From the NCBI GenBank assembly GCA_017883135.1, contig JADGOE010000022.1, positions 1 through 41,613 on the forward strand: a stretch of 41,613 bases of DNA. Reading direction: 5' to 3'. A program made the translations under genes and the position numbers. The DNA is from Acidimicrobiales bacterium. GTDB lineage: Bacteria; Actinomycetota; Acidimicrobiia; Acidimicrobiales; RAAP-2. Shown here one piece after another: positions 6,917 to 16,380 of this stretch. The notes under the pieces were generated by a model. The model was given only the letters and a program-made list of their open reading frames with translations, was not told the DNA's origin and searched no databases. Each line of letters starts with the position of its first letter. Position 1 is the first letter of the stretch.

Positions 6917-8923
6917 GTGGGCAGACATCGTCCGGGCGGAGTGGATCGCGATCGGAATTCGTACTCGGGTGAGGTCACTTCGCCGGAGGACGAGGCCAGC
7001 GAACGCGCCGGAAGTGTCCCCGCCCCGGGCAGCCTGTCACCGGTTCTGCTGGGCTATGTCATCGGCCCGGTGGCGCTGGGCGTTCTGCTGGTCTTCCGCC
7101 ACTTCGACCTTGTGACCCAGGTGCCGGTGTGGACCTACTTCGTCGCGATCATCGGGGCGGGAGTCCTCTCGGTGCTGGTCGAGCCCTGGTACAAGGCTCC
7201 GCCCGGATCGCTCAAGGTCCACTGCCGACTGGCGGTCCACGTCGGAGCTGTGACCGCCGTGATCTACCTGTCAGGGTGGGGCCCGGCCCTCGGGATGGCC
7301 TACGCGTTCGTGGCCCTGGAGGAGTTGCAGCAAGGTGGTGCTGCCATGTGGCGCCCGGTCATGGCATGGTCACTGGCCAACATTGTGGTGGCCCAGTGGC
7401 TCATCTGGTGGGGCTGGCTGCCGTCGTTCCTCACCCGCGCCCAGGCCGAGGCGCTCGGTGCGCTCGGAGCCTTCGTACTGGCGATGGTGATCCGCATGGC
7501 CGGTGCCACCGGTGAGAAGAAGGAGCGGGCAGAGGAACTGCTGGCCCACCAGGCACTCCACGACATGCTCACCGGCCTGCCCAACCGGTCCTACTTCTAC
7601 GACCGGACGACCGAAGCACTGCAACAGGGGAGTCTCGACGGGACATCGTGCGCGGTGATGTTGTTCGACCTCGACCGGTTCAAGGAGATCAACGACACCA
7701 TGGGCCACCGCTACGGCGACCGGGTGCTGATCGAGGTCGGTCCACGTGTGCGCCAGGTGTTGAGGGACGGGGACACCTTGGCCAGGCTGGGAGGAGACGA
7801 GTTCTGCGTGCTGCTGCCCAACATCACCGGTAACCACGATGCGGTCCACCTGGCCGAGCGGATCATCGAGGCGCTCGAACAGCCGTTCGAGGTCGATGGG
7901 ATCAAGCTGGGGATCGAGGCGAGCTGCGGCATCTCGATGGCCCCTGTGGATGGCGACACGGCCGATCTCCTCCTGCAACGTGCCGACGTGGCCATGTATG
8001 CAGCCAAGGACTCCCGTGGCAACGTGGTCTCCTACCGGGATGAGCTCAACCCGAACACCCCCGGCCACCTGGCCCTCCTCGGTGACCTCCGCAACGCAGT
8101 GGCCCACAACGAATTCCTGTTGCATTACCAGCCGAAAGTGGCGTTGGCGTCGCGGCGGGTGTTGGGGGCGGAGGCGTTGATCAGGTGGCAGCACCCGACA
8201 CTGGGCCTCCTCTACCCTGATCGGTTCATTCCCGAGGCCGAACGGACCGGCCTGATCGAGCCGATGACCTTGTGGGTGCTCGACGAGGCGCTGCGCCAGT
8301 GCCGCCGGTGGCTCGATGCCTCGGAATCCCGTGGTTCCCCCGAGCTCTCGGTGGCGGTCAATCTGTCGACCCGCAGCCTGCTCGACACTTCATTGCCGGC
8401 CACCGTCGAGGCCGCCCTGGCCCGGTGGAACGTTCCGGCCCGCCTGCTCGAGCTGGAGATCACCGAGACGATCATCATGACCGATCCCAAGCGGGCCCGA
8501 CGGGTGCTCACCGATCTGGCGGACATGGGGCTCACCATGTCGATCGACGACTTCGGGACCGGGTACTCTTCGTTGGCCTATCTGTGCGACCTGCCGGTCA
8601 CCCAGCTCAAGATCGACCGGTCCTTCGTGCAGGACATGGCGGAGAACCTCGACAATGCGATGATCGTGCGCTCCGTGGTCGACCTTGCGGGCAACCTCGG
8701 CCTGCAGACGGTGGCCGAGGGAGTCGAGGATGCGGCCACCTGGGAGCAGCTCACCGTGCTCGGATGCGATAGCGCACAGGGGTTCTTCCTGGCCCGGCCG
8801 ATGGAGGTGGGCCGGTTCGAGGCGTGGCTGGTCGAACACGCTGCATCGGTGCTCGGAACGGCTCCCACCCTGCCCGGCTGCGAGCCGATGGAACGGGCCG
8901 GGCTGACCACGGTGGTGCACTAG
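6917..8923 (+). CDS. membrane GGDEF-EAL c-di-GMP turnover protein
   Basis: The longest frame is 668 aa. About six transmembrane segments occupy residues 40-195, followed by a short linker. The GGDEF domain (about 210-375) has an intact GGDEF at 292-296 and an inhibitory RxxD site (RDGD, 283-286). The EAL domain (about 390-640) keeps GAEALIRW, the DDFGTGYSSL metal/loop-6 motif, KIDRSFV and the AEGVE glutamate. Both synthesis and hydrolysis of c-di-GMP are therefore possible. The GTG at 6917 has no clear ribosome binding site. A GTG at 6941 preceded by GGCGGA is an alternative. Its stop overlaps a possible GTG of the next gene, so the two are probably co-transcribed. Confidence 0.9.
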   Translation: MGRHRPGGVDRDRNSYSGEVTSPEDEASERAGSVPAPGSLSPVLLGYVIGPVALGVLLVFRHFDLVTQVPVWTYFVAIIGAGVLSVLVEPWYKAPPGSLKVHCRLAVHVGAVTAVIYLSGWGPALGMAYAFVALEELQQGGAAMWRPVMAWSLANIVVAQWLIWWGWLPSFLTRAQAEALGALGAFVLAMVIRMAGATGEKKERAEELLAHQALHDMLTGLPNRSYFYDRTTEALQQGSLDGTSCAVMLFDLDRFKEINDTMGHRYGDRVLIEVGPRVRQVLRDGDTLARLGGDEFCVLLPNITGNHDAVHLAERIIEALEQPFEVDGIKLGIEASCGISMAPVDGDTADLLLQRADVAMYAAKDSRGNVVSYRDELNPNTPGHLALLGDLRNAVAHNEFLLHYQPKVALASRRVLGAEALIRWQHPTLGLLYPDRFIPEAERTGLIEPMTLWVLDEALRQCRRWLDASESRGSPELSVAVNLSTRSLLDTSLPATVEAALARWNVPARLLELEITETIIMTDPKRARRVLTDLADMGLTMSIDDFGTGYSSLAYLCDLPVTQLKIDRSFVQDMAENLDNAMIVRSVVDLAGNLGLQTVAEGVEDAATWEQLTVLGCDSAQGFFLARPMEVGRFEAWLVEHAASVLGTAPTLPGCEPMERAGLTTVVH

Positions 8924-8973
8924 TGGCAACGCCGGTTGTCAAGTCGTGGCCAGGTTCGGCCGATAGGGAGAGC

Positions 8974-10776
8974 ATGGTTCCGATGCCGCAATCCGAGATC
9001 CCACTGGAAGGCGACGCCGCCCCGCTGTCCGTGGTCAGCGAGGAGCGGGTGGCACTTGGGGTGGCACTACAGGCCCGGGCCGACGAGGTGGGTCGCATGG
9101 TGGACCGACAGTTCTCCGAGAGCCTCAGGGGTGAGGCCTTCGCCACCGCTCGACTGGCCACCGAGCTCATCGGTCGCTGGCTCGCCACCGACCAGGCTGC
9201 CTCGACGGAAGAAGAGGAGAGGCTGGCCCGTCAGGGCGAACAGGCGATCCTCGTGGACGCCGAGCTGGCAAGCGTGGCCAAGGCCTACTTTGCCTGGCGC
9301 GACTGCACCAACGTCGTCATCGCCGAGGAGGGGGCCCGGCTGCAGACCAGTGACGAACTGCTCACCTTGGCTGGCAACGTGGTGCGTTTCAGCTGTGACG
9401 GCAGCCTGGTCCGGATCGTCCGCCAATTCGACGGCACCCGCCGGGCCCTGCAGCAGCGCCTCAAGGAGGAGCAGGCCAATCTGGCCCACCGCGCACTGCA
9501 CGATGAGTTGACCGGCCTCCCCAATCGCACCCTGCTCACCGACCGGCTCCGGCAGTCGGCGTTCGCAGCGGAACGCAAGGGCACCAAGTCGATGCTGCTC
9601 TTCCTCGATCTCGACAACTTCAAGGCCATCAACGACCGCTTCGGTCACCCCGCCGGTGACTGCCTGCTCGAAGTGGTGGCATCCCGGCTCCAAGAGCTGG
9701 TGCGAGGGGCGGACACGGTGGCTCGGCTGGGTGGTGACGAATTCGTCGTCCTCGCGGAGGATCTGGACGACCCGGTGGCCGCAGCTCAGGCGCTGGCCGA
9801 ACGGATCCACCAGTCCATGCGTGCACCGATCCCCATCGGCGAGCGGCAGCTTCACACTTCGGTGAGCATCGGCATCGCACCGGTCCTGGCCGACACCGAC
9901 CCGGAGGTGTGTCTGGCCCAGGCCGATGCCGCCATGTACCAGGCCAAGCGGGGCGGACCCGCCAGGTTCGAGTCGTTCAACGAGGTGATCGGAAAGGACA
10001 ACCGGCGTCGGAGCCAGCTGGCCGACGAGCTCCGCCTGGCCCATCAGGCGAACCAGCTGTCGGTCCACTACCAGCCGTTGTTCAAGCTGGGTGGTGACAT
10101 GGTGGGCATGGAGGCCTTGCTCCGGTGGCACCACCCCGAGCTCGGAACGGTGCCACCGTTGGAGTTCATACCCCTGCTCGAGCAGAGCAGGGAGATCGTG
10201 CCGATCGGGCGCTGGGTGCTGCAGGAGGCCACTCGCCAGTGCCGCCTCTGGCAGGACGAGGGTCGGACGGATCTCACCATCTCGGTGAACGTGTCGGCAC
10301 GCCAACTCCAAGACCCCGAGTTCTGCGACGATGTCGTACACGCCCTGATCCAGTCACGCCTGGAACCGAGTTCGTTGGCTCTCGAGGTGACCGAAACGGT
10401 GTTGGTCATGGACATCGTGCGCATCGGCGAGATGATGCAGAGGATCCGGGATCTGGGCGTGCACATCGCCCTCGACGATTTCGGGACCGGCTACTCCTCG
10501 CTGCTCTACCTGCACGGTCTTCCCATCGATCGACTGAAGGTGGACCGGAGCTTCGTTGCCGGGCTCGGCTCCTCCGAGCGGGATGCCACCATCATCGCCA
10601 CCGTGGTCGACCTCGCCCACAAGCTGGGGCTGCAGGTGGTGGCCGAAGGAGTCGAGACGGAGGCGGAACTGCGCGCCGTGGTCGATATGGGGTGCGATGA
10701 GGCCCAGGGGTTCCTGTTGGGTCGGCCCGGGCCGGCACATCTCTTCTCTGCCGGACTTCGTGTCCTGACCGGATGA
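8974..10776 (+). CDS. soluble GGDEF-EAL c-di-GMP turnover protein
   Basis: A 600-aa protein without membrane segments. The first 165 residues form an all-helical region that could be a sensor module, ending in a coiled coil (ALQQRLKEEQANLAHRAL). GGDEF is intact at about 253-257 with an RxxD site (RGAD, 244-247). The EAL domain retains GMEALLRW, DDFGTGYSSL and the AEGVE motif. I placed the start at ATG 8974 because TAGGGAG lies five bases upstream. A GTG overlapping the preceding stop (8923) is an alternative. The tandem arrangement suggests duplication or a two-output pair, one membrane-bound and one cytoplasmic. It converges on the FGGY kinase, 13 bases away. Confidence 0.9.
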   Translation: MVPMPQSEIPLEGDAAPLSVVSEERVALGVALQARADEVGRMVDRQFSESLRGEAFATARLATELIGRWLATDQAASTEEEERLARQGEQAILVDAELASVAKAYFAWRDCTNVVIAEEGARLQTSDELLTLAGNVVRFSCDGSLVRIVRQFDGTRRALQQRLKEEQANLAHRALHDELTGLPNRTLLTDRLRQSAFAAERKGTKSMLLFLDLDNFKAINDRFGHPAGDCLLEVVASRLQELVRGADTVARLGGDEFVVLAEDLDDPVAAAQALAERIHQSMRAPIPIGERQLHTSVSIGIAPVLADTDPEVCLAQADAAMYQAKRGGPARFESFNEVIGKDNRRRSQLADELRLAHQANQLSVHYQPLFKLGGDMVGMEALLRWHHPELGTVPPLEFIPLLEQSREIVPIGRWVLQEATRQCRLWQDEGRTDLTISVNVSARQLQDPEFCDDVVHALIQSRLEPSSLALEVTETVLVMDIVRIGEMMQRIRDLGVHIALDDFGTGYSSLLYLHGLPIDRLKVDRSFVAGLGSSERDATIIATVVDLAHKLGLQVVAEGVETEAELRAVVDMGCDEAQGFLLGRPGPAHLFSAGLRVLTG

Positions 10777-10789
10777 TGCCGGTCCCGGT

Positions 10790-12364
10790 TCAGCCCGACT
10801 GTGGGTTGAGGCGGGCGAACAGGCCCTTCTGGGACGAGTAGAAGGCGGGGAACTCGGCGAAGAGCTGGTCGTAGGTCTGGCGAGTGTCCGGGTCCGGCAC
10901 GTGGACCGCCTGCACCGGCACCAACTGGTGGAGCTCCTCGGTCCTCACCTGGCCGAGGGTGATCCCGGCCAACAGGGCGCTCCCGCGGAGATTCGCGTGC
11001 AAAGGATCGGCGACCTGCTCGATGGTCCGGTCGAGCACGTTTGCGTAGATGGAGCACCACAGCGACGAGGTCGCGCCCCCCCCGATGGCCCGGATGGCCC
11101 CGAACGGCCGCCCGACGAACCGTTCGACCGCTTCGGTTAGCCAACGGGAGTTGAAGGCCACGCCTTCCAGCACGGACCGGACCATGTCGGCCCGGGTGGT
11201 CTGCAAGGAGAGGTTGTGGAAGCCACCGCGTGCCGCCCGATTGTCCACGGGAGAACGCTCGCCGGCCAACCACGGGGTGAAGAGCACCCGCCCGCTCCCG
11301 GGTGGGGCTTGTTCGGCGATGGCGGTCAGCTGGTCGTACGAGGGAAGATCGGGTCCATCGAAGAGGCACTCCCTGAGCCACTCGAGGGAGTGCCCGCCCG
11401 ACTCTTGGTTGTTGGCCACCAGGTTCAGCCCGGGGATGATGCCGGGCACGGTGGCGATCTGGCGAAGTGGGTCGGTCTTCTTCTTCGGGAACGGGCAGCT
11501 GACCCAGCTGGTCGTGGAGATGGCGATGTGGGCCTGGTGTGCGAAGACCGCTCCGGAACCGGCGCAGGCGGAGTGCAGGTCGGGAGTGCCGGCGATGACG
11601 ACGACTCCGGCAGGCAGCCCCAGGTCGCCAGCCACCTCGGACAGCACCTCGCCGACCACGCTGCCCGTGGGACGCAGGGGCGGAAGCTTCTCCACCGGAA
11701 CTCCCGCGGACCTGATCAGTACCGGGTCATACTCCAGGCGTTCGGGGTGCCTGTTGTCGGTCAGCCAGGCCCCGGCCATCGAGGCGGGCGTGGCGGCGGC
11801 GATGCCGGTGAAGCGCATGGCCAGGTAGTCGACCGGCTCCAGGTACCAGCGTGCGGCTCGGGCCACCTGGGGCAGCTCGTGCTCGATGAAGAGGATGTGG
11901 CCGATGGGATCGGCCCCCGATGTGGAAGGGGCACCGCCGCTGCGATGGATCCACCTGGCGGCGGCCAGGGGGGAGTAACCCGCAACGGGGCCGCCTACTT
12001 TGCTGCGGGCCAGCGGGCCACCCCGGGTGTCGGACCACAGGAGGCAGTCGCCGACCGGGTGCCCGGCGGCGTCCACCGGCACCGTGCTGGCCCACTGGGC
12101 GGTGCACGAGACGGCCACGATGCGGTTGCGGGCCACAACTCCCGAGTCGATGGCCCGACGCGCGCTGGCCCGGACCAGCTGCCACCACTGATCCGCGTCC
12201 TGGGTGGCCGCGCCGTCGGGCGTCTTGTGGGTGGAGACCGGAAGATGCTCATTGCAGGCGATGGCACCGGTCAGTGAAACCAGGCCGACCTTGGGCCCGC
12301 CGGTACCGAGGTCGATGGCCAGCACGTACCGTTCGTCTCGGGCGGGTGCGGCCGAACCGGTCAT
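10790..12364 (-). CDS. FGGY-family carbohydrate kinase (xylulokinase-like)
   Basis: A 524-aa protein spanning both FGGY halves. The N-terminal phosphate-1 motif AIDLGTGGPKVG is followed by TAQWASTVPVD and LLWSDTRGG, as in xylulokinases. The second domain carries AGTPDLHSACAGSG with the likely catalytic aspartate, and IGGGATSSLWCSIYANVL as the adenosine motif. It would phosphorylate a ketose or polyol with ATP. The substrate is not certain, because the glycine-rich N-terminal loop (GTGGPK) differs from the canonical GTSS/GTQS form. The gene starts 30 bases after the PLP enzyme on the same strand and forms a two-gene operon with it. No ribosome binding site is obvious. Confidence 0.8.
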   Translation of the reverse strand: MTGSAAPARDERYVLAIDLGTGGPKVGLVSLTGAIACNEHLPVSTHKTPDGAATQDADQWWQLVRASARRAIDSGVVARNRIVAVSCTAQWASTVPVDAAGHPVGDCLLWSDTRGGPLARSKVGGPVAGYSPLAAARWIHRSGGAPSTSGADPIGHILFIEHELPQVARAARWYLEPVDYLAMRFTGIAAATPASMAGAWLTDNRHPERLEYDPVLIRSAGVPVEKLPPLRPTGSVVGEVLSEVAGDLGLPAGVVVIAGTPDLHSACAGSGAVFAHQAHIAISTTSWVSCPFPKKKTDPLRQIATVPGIIPGLNLVANNQESGGHSLEWLRECLFDGPDLPSYDQLTAIAEQAPPGSGRVLFTPWLAGERSPVDNRAARGGFHNLSLQTTRADMVRSVLEGVAFNSRWLTEAVERFVGRPFGAIRAIGGGATSSLWCSIYANVLDRTIEQVADPLHANLRGSALLAGITLGQVRTEELHQLVPVQAVHVPDPDTRQTYDQLFAEFPAFYSSQKGLFARLNPQSG

Positions 12365-12394
12365 GACGGCAGTTGGCGCTTCTGGTGGTGTGTC

Positions 12395-13786
12395 TCAGGC
12401 ATCGGCGGGGATGGCCTGTTGCGCGTCCATCATGTCGCCCATCATCATCTTGATGAAGTCGTCCGCCTCGTCGGTCATCCCGCCGGCCACTCCGCCATAG
12501 ATGGCCCCCGACCTGGGCGTATCGTCGGTGTGCTGCTTGGCGTAGGTGACCGCATCGTTGAGGTCGGTGTCGAAGGCCTCGGCCACACCCGGCTGGGTCT
12601 GGGGGCGGGTGACCGCCATGTGCAGCGCGTTCGGGTACTGCTGTCCGTTGAACCGCCACCCACGCTCACGCATGAAGTCGTTCAGGTGGTAGATGTCGAA
12701 CTCGTCCGAGGTGAAGCTGAACAGAAAGGTGGGGTTGCCGAGGATGCGGAGCTCGGGATGGGAGCGCACCGAGCGCTGCATGGCGGCTGCCGTCTCGAAG
12801 ATGGCCTTGGCGTAGCGGCGGTAGCCCTCCCTTCCGAGTTGGACCATGGCGGCCCAGGTGGCGGCGAGGAGCCCGCCCGAGCGTGAGCCGTCCATACCCG
12901 GTGAGCAGTACTTGCCCCCGCTCCAGTCGGTGAGGAAGAAGTACTGGGCGTTGCGGATTGCCTTGTCCCGGAAGGTGAGCACCGAGGTTCCCTTGAAGGC
13001 GTACCCGTACTTGTGGGTGTCTGCCGAAATCGAGGTGACCCCCGGAAGGCGGTAGTCGAAGATGGGGACGTCGTAGCCGAGCTCCTGGCCGAAGGGAAGG
13101 ATGAACCCACCGAGGCAACCGTCCACGTGGAGCCCGACTCCACCCCGGAGTGCGATCTCCGACAGCTGGTCGATCGGGTCGACGGTTCCGTATCCGTAGT
13201 TGCACGCCGAGCCGATGATGGCCACCGTGTCACCGTCGATGTGCCGGTCCACCCACTCGGTATCGACCTGGGTGCTGACCGGGTCGGTCGGCGCCACCCG
13301 CAGGTCGATCCCGAAGAGATGGCACGCCTTGTCGAACGCCGGGTGGGCCGTCTCGGGTTTGATCACGTTGGGCCGGCTGATGCCCCGCACCTTGGCCCCG
13401 TACTCCCGGTAGGCGAGCATGGCGTGGCAGATGCTTCCGGTTCCGCCGGAGGCCACCAGACCTGCCGGCTCACTGGTGGTGACCGCCTCGGCGTGCAGGA
13501 GGTCGAGGGTCATCGCGATGATCTCCGACTCGAACTTGGTGGCGCTGGGGCACATGTCCCGTTGGAGCACGTTGACATGGGCGAAGAGGCCGAAGGCCTC
13601 CGTCATGAACCCGTAGTGCTCGTGATCTCCGCAGTACATGGTGCCCGAGCACTTGCCCGACTCCCACGTCGCGTCCTCCTCGCCGGCCATGGTCCGGAGC
13701 GCCTCGAGGAGCTCGGGGCGCGGCGTCCCCTCCTCGGGAAGCCGGCGGTGCACGGCAAAGCGGTCGTCGTAGGGGAAGGTGCTCAT
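12395..13786 (-). CDS. PLP-dependent decarboxylase/lyase, sphingosine-1-phosphate lyase-like
   Basis: A 463-aa fold-type I PLP enzyme of the group II decarboxylase superfamily. The cofactor lysine is K259 in SADTHKYGY, the aspartate that pairs with the pyridine nitrogen is in HVDG (220-223), and the phosphate-binding GGTGS lies near 114-118. The surrounding sequence (FKGTSVLTFRD, SRSGGLLAATWAAM) is closer to sphingosine-1-phosphate lyases than to glutamate decarboxylases. Members cleave phosphorylated long-chain or small amino alcohols, or decarboxylate amino acids. TAGGAG eight bases upstream supports the ATG at 13786. Pairing with a downstream sugar kinase could mean that kinase and lyase act on the same phosphorylated intermediate, which is inference. 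Confidence 0.8.
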   Translation of the reverse strand: MSTFPYDDRFAVHRRLPEEGTPRPELLEALRTMAGEEDATWESGKCSGTMYCGDHEHYGFMTEAFGLFAHVNVLQRDMCPSATKFESEIIAMTLDLLHAEAVTTSEPAGLVASGGTGSICHAMLAYREYGAKVRGISRPNVIKPETAHPAFDKACHLFGIDLRVAPTDPVSTQVDTEWVDRHIDGDTVAIIGSACNYGYGTVDPIDQLSEIALRGGVGLHVDGCLGGFILPFGQELGYDVPIFDYRLPGVTSISADTHKYGYAFKGTSVLTFRDKAIRNAQYFFLTDWSGGKYCSPGMDGSRSGGLLAATWAAMVQLGREGYRRYAKAIFETAAAMQRSVRSHPELRILGNPTFLFSFTSDEFDIYHLNDFMRERGWRFNGQQYPNALHMAVTRPQTQPGVAEAFDTDLNDAVTYAKQHTDDTPRSGAIYGGVAGGMTDEADDFIKMMMGDMMDAQQAIPADA

Positions 13787-14072
13787 GGTGGCGACTCCTA
13801 GGATCGTGGGGGTCGCGCTCCTCTCGGGCGCATGGTGGTTGCACGGTACACGCCATCGATGGCCGCTCGGAGACCACCGCGTCGCCGCCAGGGGCCAGCG
13901 GGACGGGGTGCGGGAGCGGCGGCTGCTGCCGGTGGAGGGAGGTGGACCGGAGGAGGTCTGGAGGTGGTCTGATCGGCAGTTTTCCACAGGTCCGGGCGCT
14001 GTTCCGGCTCACGTTTGGGGGGAGTGACCAGCCGGGATTCAACATTTCGGGCCGAAATGCCGATGAACATGC

Positions 14073-16340
14073 ATGGCTGACCAGGGGGTCGAGGGGGTGA
14101 CGGCGGACGGCAACCTGCCGGCCTCTGTCGTCATGAAGCTCGCCGCCGGCGTCTTCATGGTCTCGAGCCTGTTGGTGGTGTCGGCGGAGTTGCTCGCCCC
14201 TGGCAGTGCATCACGGTTTGCCACCGTGGTGACCGGCGCCGGCGCCCTCGTCTCCGGTGTGGTGATCTGGGTGCTCCCGTGGGGGCGCTGGCCCCGTGCG
14301 CTGACGTTGTGGCTGGTGCCGTTCACGTTTGCGATCATCGGGTTCGACTACCGGCTGGCCGCCGGCAACGGGTTCATCTATGCCATCACGTTCCTGATGA
14401 TCTTTGCCTGGCTGGGTCTGGCCCAACCCCGGGGCATGTCCCTCAAGTTCGCGCCGCTCCTGGTCGTGGCCTACATCGTTCCCCTGCTGGCCGGCCCGGT
14501 AGGCCGGTCCGATCTGGGCTTGGCCTCTGCGGTCTATGTGATCCCGTGCTGCGTGATGGTGGGGGAGGCGGTGGCGTGGGGGTTGGCGCTGCTGGCTCGG
14601 TCGGAGTCGACGCTGGCCGAAACCCGCGCACTGAACGCCAATGTCTTCGAGCAGGCGCCCATGGGCATCGGGCTGTCGTCGATGGAGGGCGTGTTGATCC
14701 GTGTCAATCGGGCGTACGCGGACATCCTCGGGTACCGACCCGAGGACCTCGAGGGGATGAGCCAGGGGGAGGTCGCCCACCCCGACGACCGGGAGGAGAA
14801 CGCTGCTCATATCCAATCGGTGATCTGCGGCGACGCCGACAGCTACAGCCTGGAGACGCGTTGCCTTCACGCCGACGGCCACGTGCTGTGGTTGTCGGTG
14901 GGCGCGTCGTGCATCCGTGACCGGTCGGGCGAGCCGATCTACATGATCGGCCAGATCGAGGATGTGACGGAGCGCCGTGCCCTGCGTGAGCAGCTGGCCC
15001 ATGCCGCCGTGCACGACCAGTTGACCGGGCTCCCCAACCGGAGCATGTTCATGGAGCGCCTGAACCTGATGCTGGTACGTGCCGAGCGCGGTGGCCGCCA
15101 GGTGGCCCTCATGTTCCTCGACCTGGACCGGTTCAAACTCATCAACGACGGCCTCGGACACGATGCCGGCGATCGGCTACTGCTGCGCGTGGCCGGCCGA
15201 TTGGAAGGCGCCCTCCGGCCCGGTGATCTGCTGGCCCGGTTCGGAGGCGACGAGTTCACCGCACTGTGTGAAGTGGAGACTGAAGCAGAGGCGCTCGAGG
15301 TCGCCGAGCGTTTGAAGGCCCCCTTGGACCAACCGCTCGCCGAATCGAACCACGAGCAGTTCGTCTCGTTGAGCATCGGCATCGCCCTGTCCGGCAGAGG
15401 GGGGATGTCGGCGACGTCACTGCTGCGGAACGCCGACGTCGCCATGTACCGCGCGAAGGATGTGGGCCCGGCTCGGGTGGCGATCTACCGCGAGGACGAC
15501 GAATTGCCGAGGCTGCACACCCTCAAGACGTCGAACGAGCTCCACCGGGCACTTGAGCGTCAAGAGTTCGAGCTCCACTACCAGCCGGTCGTCGATCTCC
15601 GCGATCTGGGCCTGGTGGGGATGGAAGCGTTGGTGCGATGGCAGCACCCGGTCCGTGGGTTGTTGGCTCCGGGCGAGTTCATCTCGTTGGCCGAGGAGTG
15701 CGGGCTGATCGTGCCACTCGGCACCTGGGTCATGCGCGAGGCCTGTCGCCAGGCGGCAGTGTGGGCGGCGGAGCGGGCCAAGGAGCTCCAGGACAACGGG
15801 CGGCTCAACATCTCGATCAATGTGTCCGCACAGCAGCTGGCCGATCCACAGTTCCCCGACCTGGTGGCCGGTGCCATCGAGGACTCGGGCTTCTGGGCCG
15901 ACCACGTCTGGCTGGAGATCACCGAGGGTGCCATCCTGAGCGACCCGGTGGCCGTCGTGGGCGTCCTCGGCCGGATCCGCGAGCTGGGAGTCCACTTCTC
16001 CATCGACGACTTCGGAACCGGGTATTCGTCGCTGAGCTACCTGAAGCAGCTTCCGGTCGAGACCCTCAAGATCGATCGGAGCTTCGTCGACCAGGTCGAC
16101 CAGGACCCCGACGACATGGCCATCGTGCGTGCCGTGATCGCCCTGGGCGACTCGTTGGGGCTGTCGGTCATCGCCGAAGGGATCGAACGGCCCGGGCAGG
16201 CTGCTCAGCTGACCTCCCTCGGTTGTCACCTGGCCCAGGGGTTCCTCTACGGGCGGCCGATCTCGCCGGCAGCGATCGGCCTGTTCCCGGGTGATGACCT
16301 GGCCGAATGGATGGGCAGCGCCGATCTGACCAGCGCCTGA
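14073..16340 (+). CDS. membrane PAS-GGDEF-EAL c-di-GMP turnover protein
   Basis: A 755-aa protein. Residues 20-178 hold about five or six transmembrane segments. A PAS fold with PAC motif runs from about 187 to 305 (NANVFEQAPMGIGL ... GQIEDVTERRALR). The GGDEF domain has an intact GGDEF at 391-395 and an RPGD inhibitory site at 382-385. The EAL domain begins near 485, with GMEALVRW around 518, DDFGTGYSSLSYL, KIDRSFV and AEGIE. All catalytic motifs are present, so it may both make and degrade c-di-GMP under control of a ligand or redox signal at the PAS domain. No strong ribosome binding site precedes the ATG. It is divergent from the PLP lyase gene across 286 bases that hold nothing else I recognise. 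Confidence 0.9.
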   Translation: MADQGVEGVTADGNLPASVVMKLAAGVFMVSSLLVVSAELLAPGSASRFATVVTGAGALVSGVVIWVLPWGRWPRALTLWLVPFTFAIIGFDYRLAAGNGFIYAITFLMIFAWLGLAQPRGMSLKFAPLLVVAYIVPLLAGPVGRSDLGLASAVYVIPCCVMVGEAVAWGLALLARSESTLAETRALNANVFEQAPMGIGLSSMEGVLIRVNRAYADILGYRPEDLEGMSQGEVAHPDDREENAAHIQSVICGDADSYSLETRCLHADGHVLWLSVGASCIRDRSGEPIYMIGQIEDVTERRALREQLAHAAVHDQLTGLPNRSMFMERLNLMLVRAERGGRQVALMFLDLDRFKLINDGLGHDAGDRLLLRVAGRLEGALRPGDLLARFGGDEFTALCEVETEAEALEVAERLKAPLDQPLAESNHEQFVSLSIGIALSGRGGMSATSLLRNADVAMYRAKDVGPARVAIYREDDELPRLHTLKTSNELHRALERQEFELHYQPVVDLRDLGLVGMEALVRWQHPVRGLLAPGEFISLAEECGLIVPLGTWVMREACRQAAVWAAERAKELQDNGRLNISINVSAQQLADPQFPDLVAGAIEDSGFWADHVWLEITEGAILSDPVAVVGVLGRIRELGVHFSIDDFGTGYSSLSYLKQLPVETLKIDRSFVDQVDQDPDDMAIVRAVIALGDSLGLSVIAEGIERPGQAAQLTSLGCHLAQGFLYGRPISPAAIGLFPGDDLAEWMGSADLTSA

Positions 16341-16368
16341 TCCCGCACAGGACAACGTCCTCGACGCG

Positions 16369-16374
16369 TACAAT
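16369..16374 (+). promoter_or_regulatory. leaderless -10 element (TACAAT-N6-GTG)
   Basis: TACAAT, a near-consensus -10 hexamer, ends six bases before the GTG at 16381, predicting transcription start on the start codon. No Shine-Dalgarno sequence precedes it. Confidence 0.5.
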
Positions 16375-16380
16375 GGTGTC

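Noticed and set aside
9067-10341. A 424-codon minus-strand open frame
   Set aside because: It is antisense to the GGDEF-EAL gene with intact motifs and has no recognisable domain of its own.
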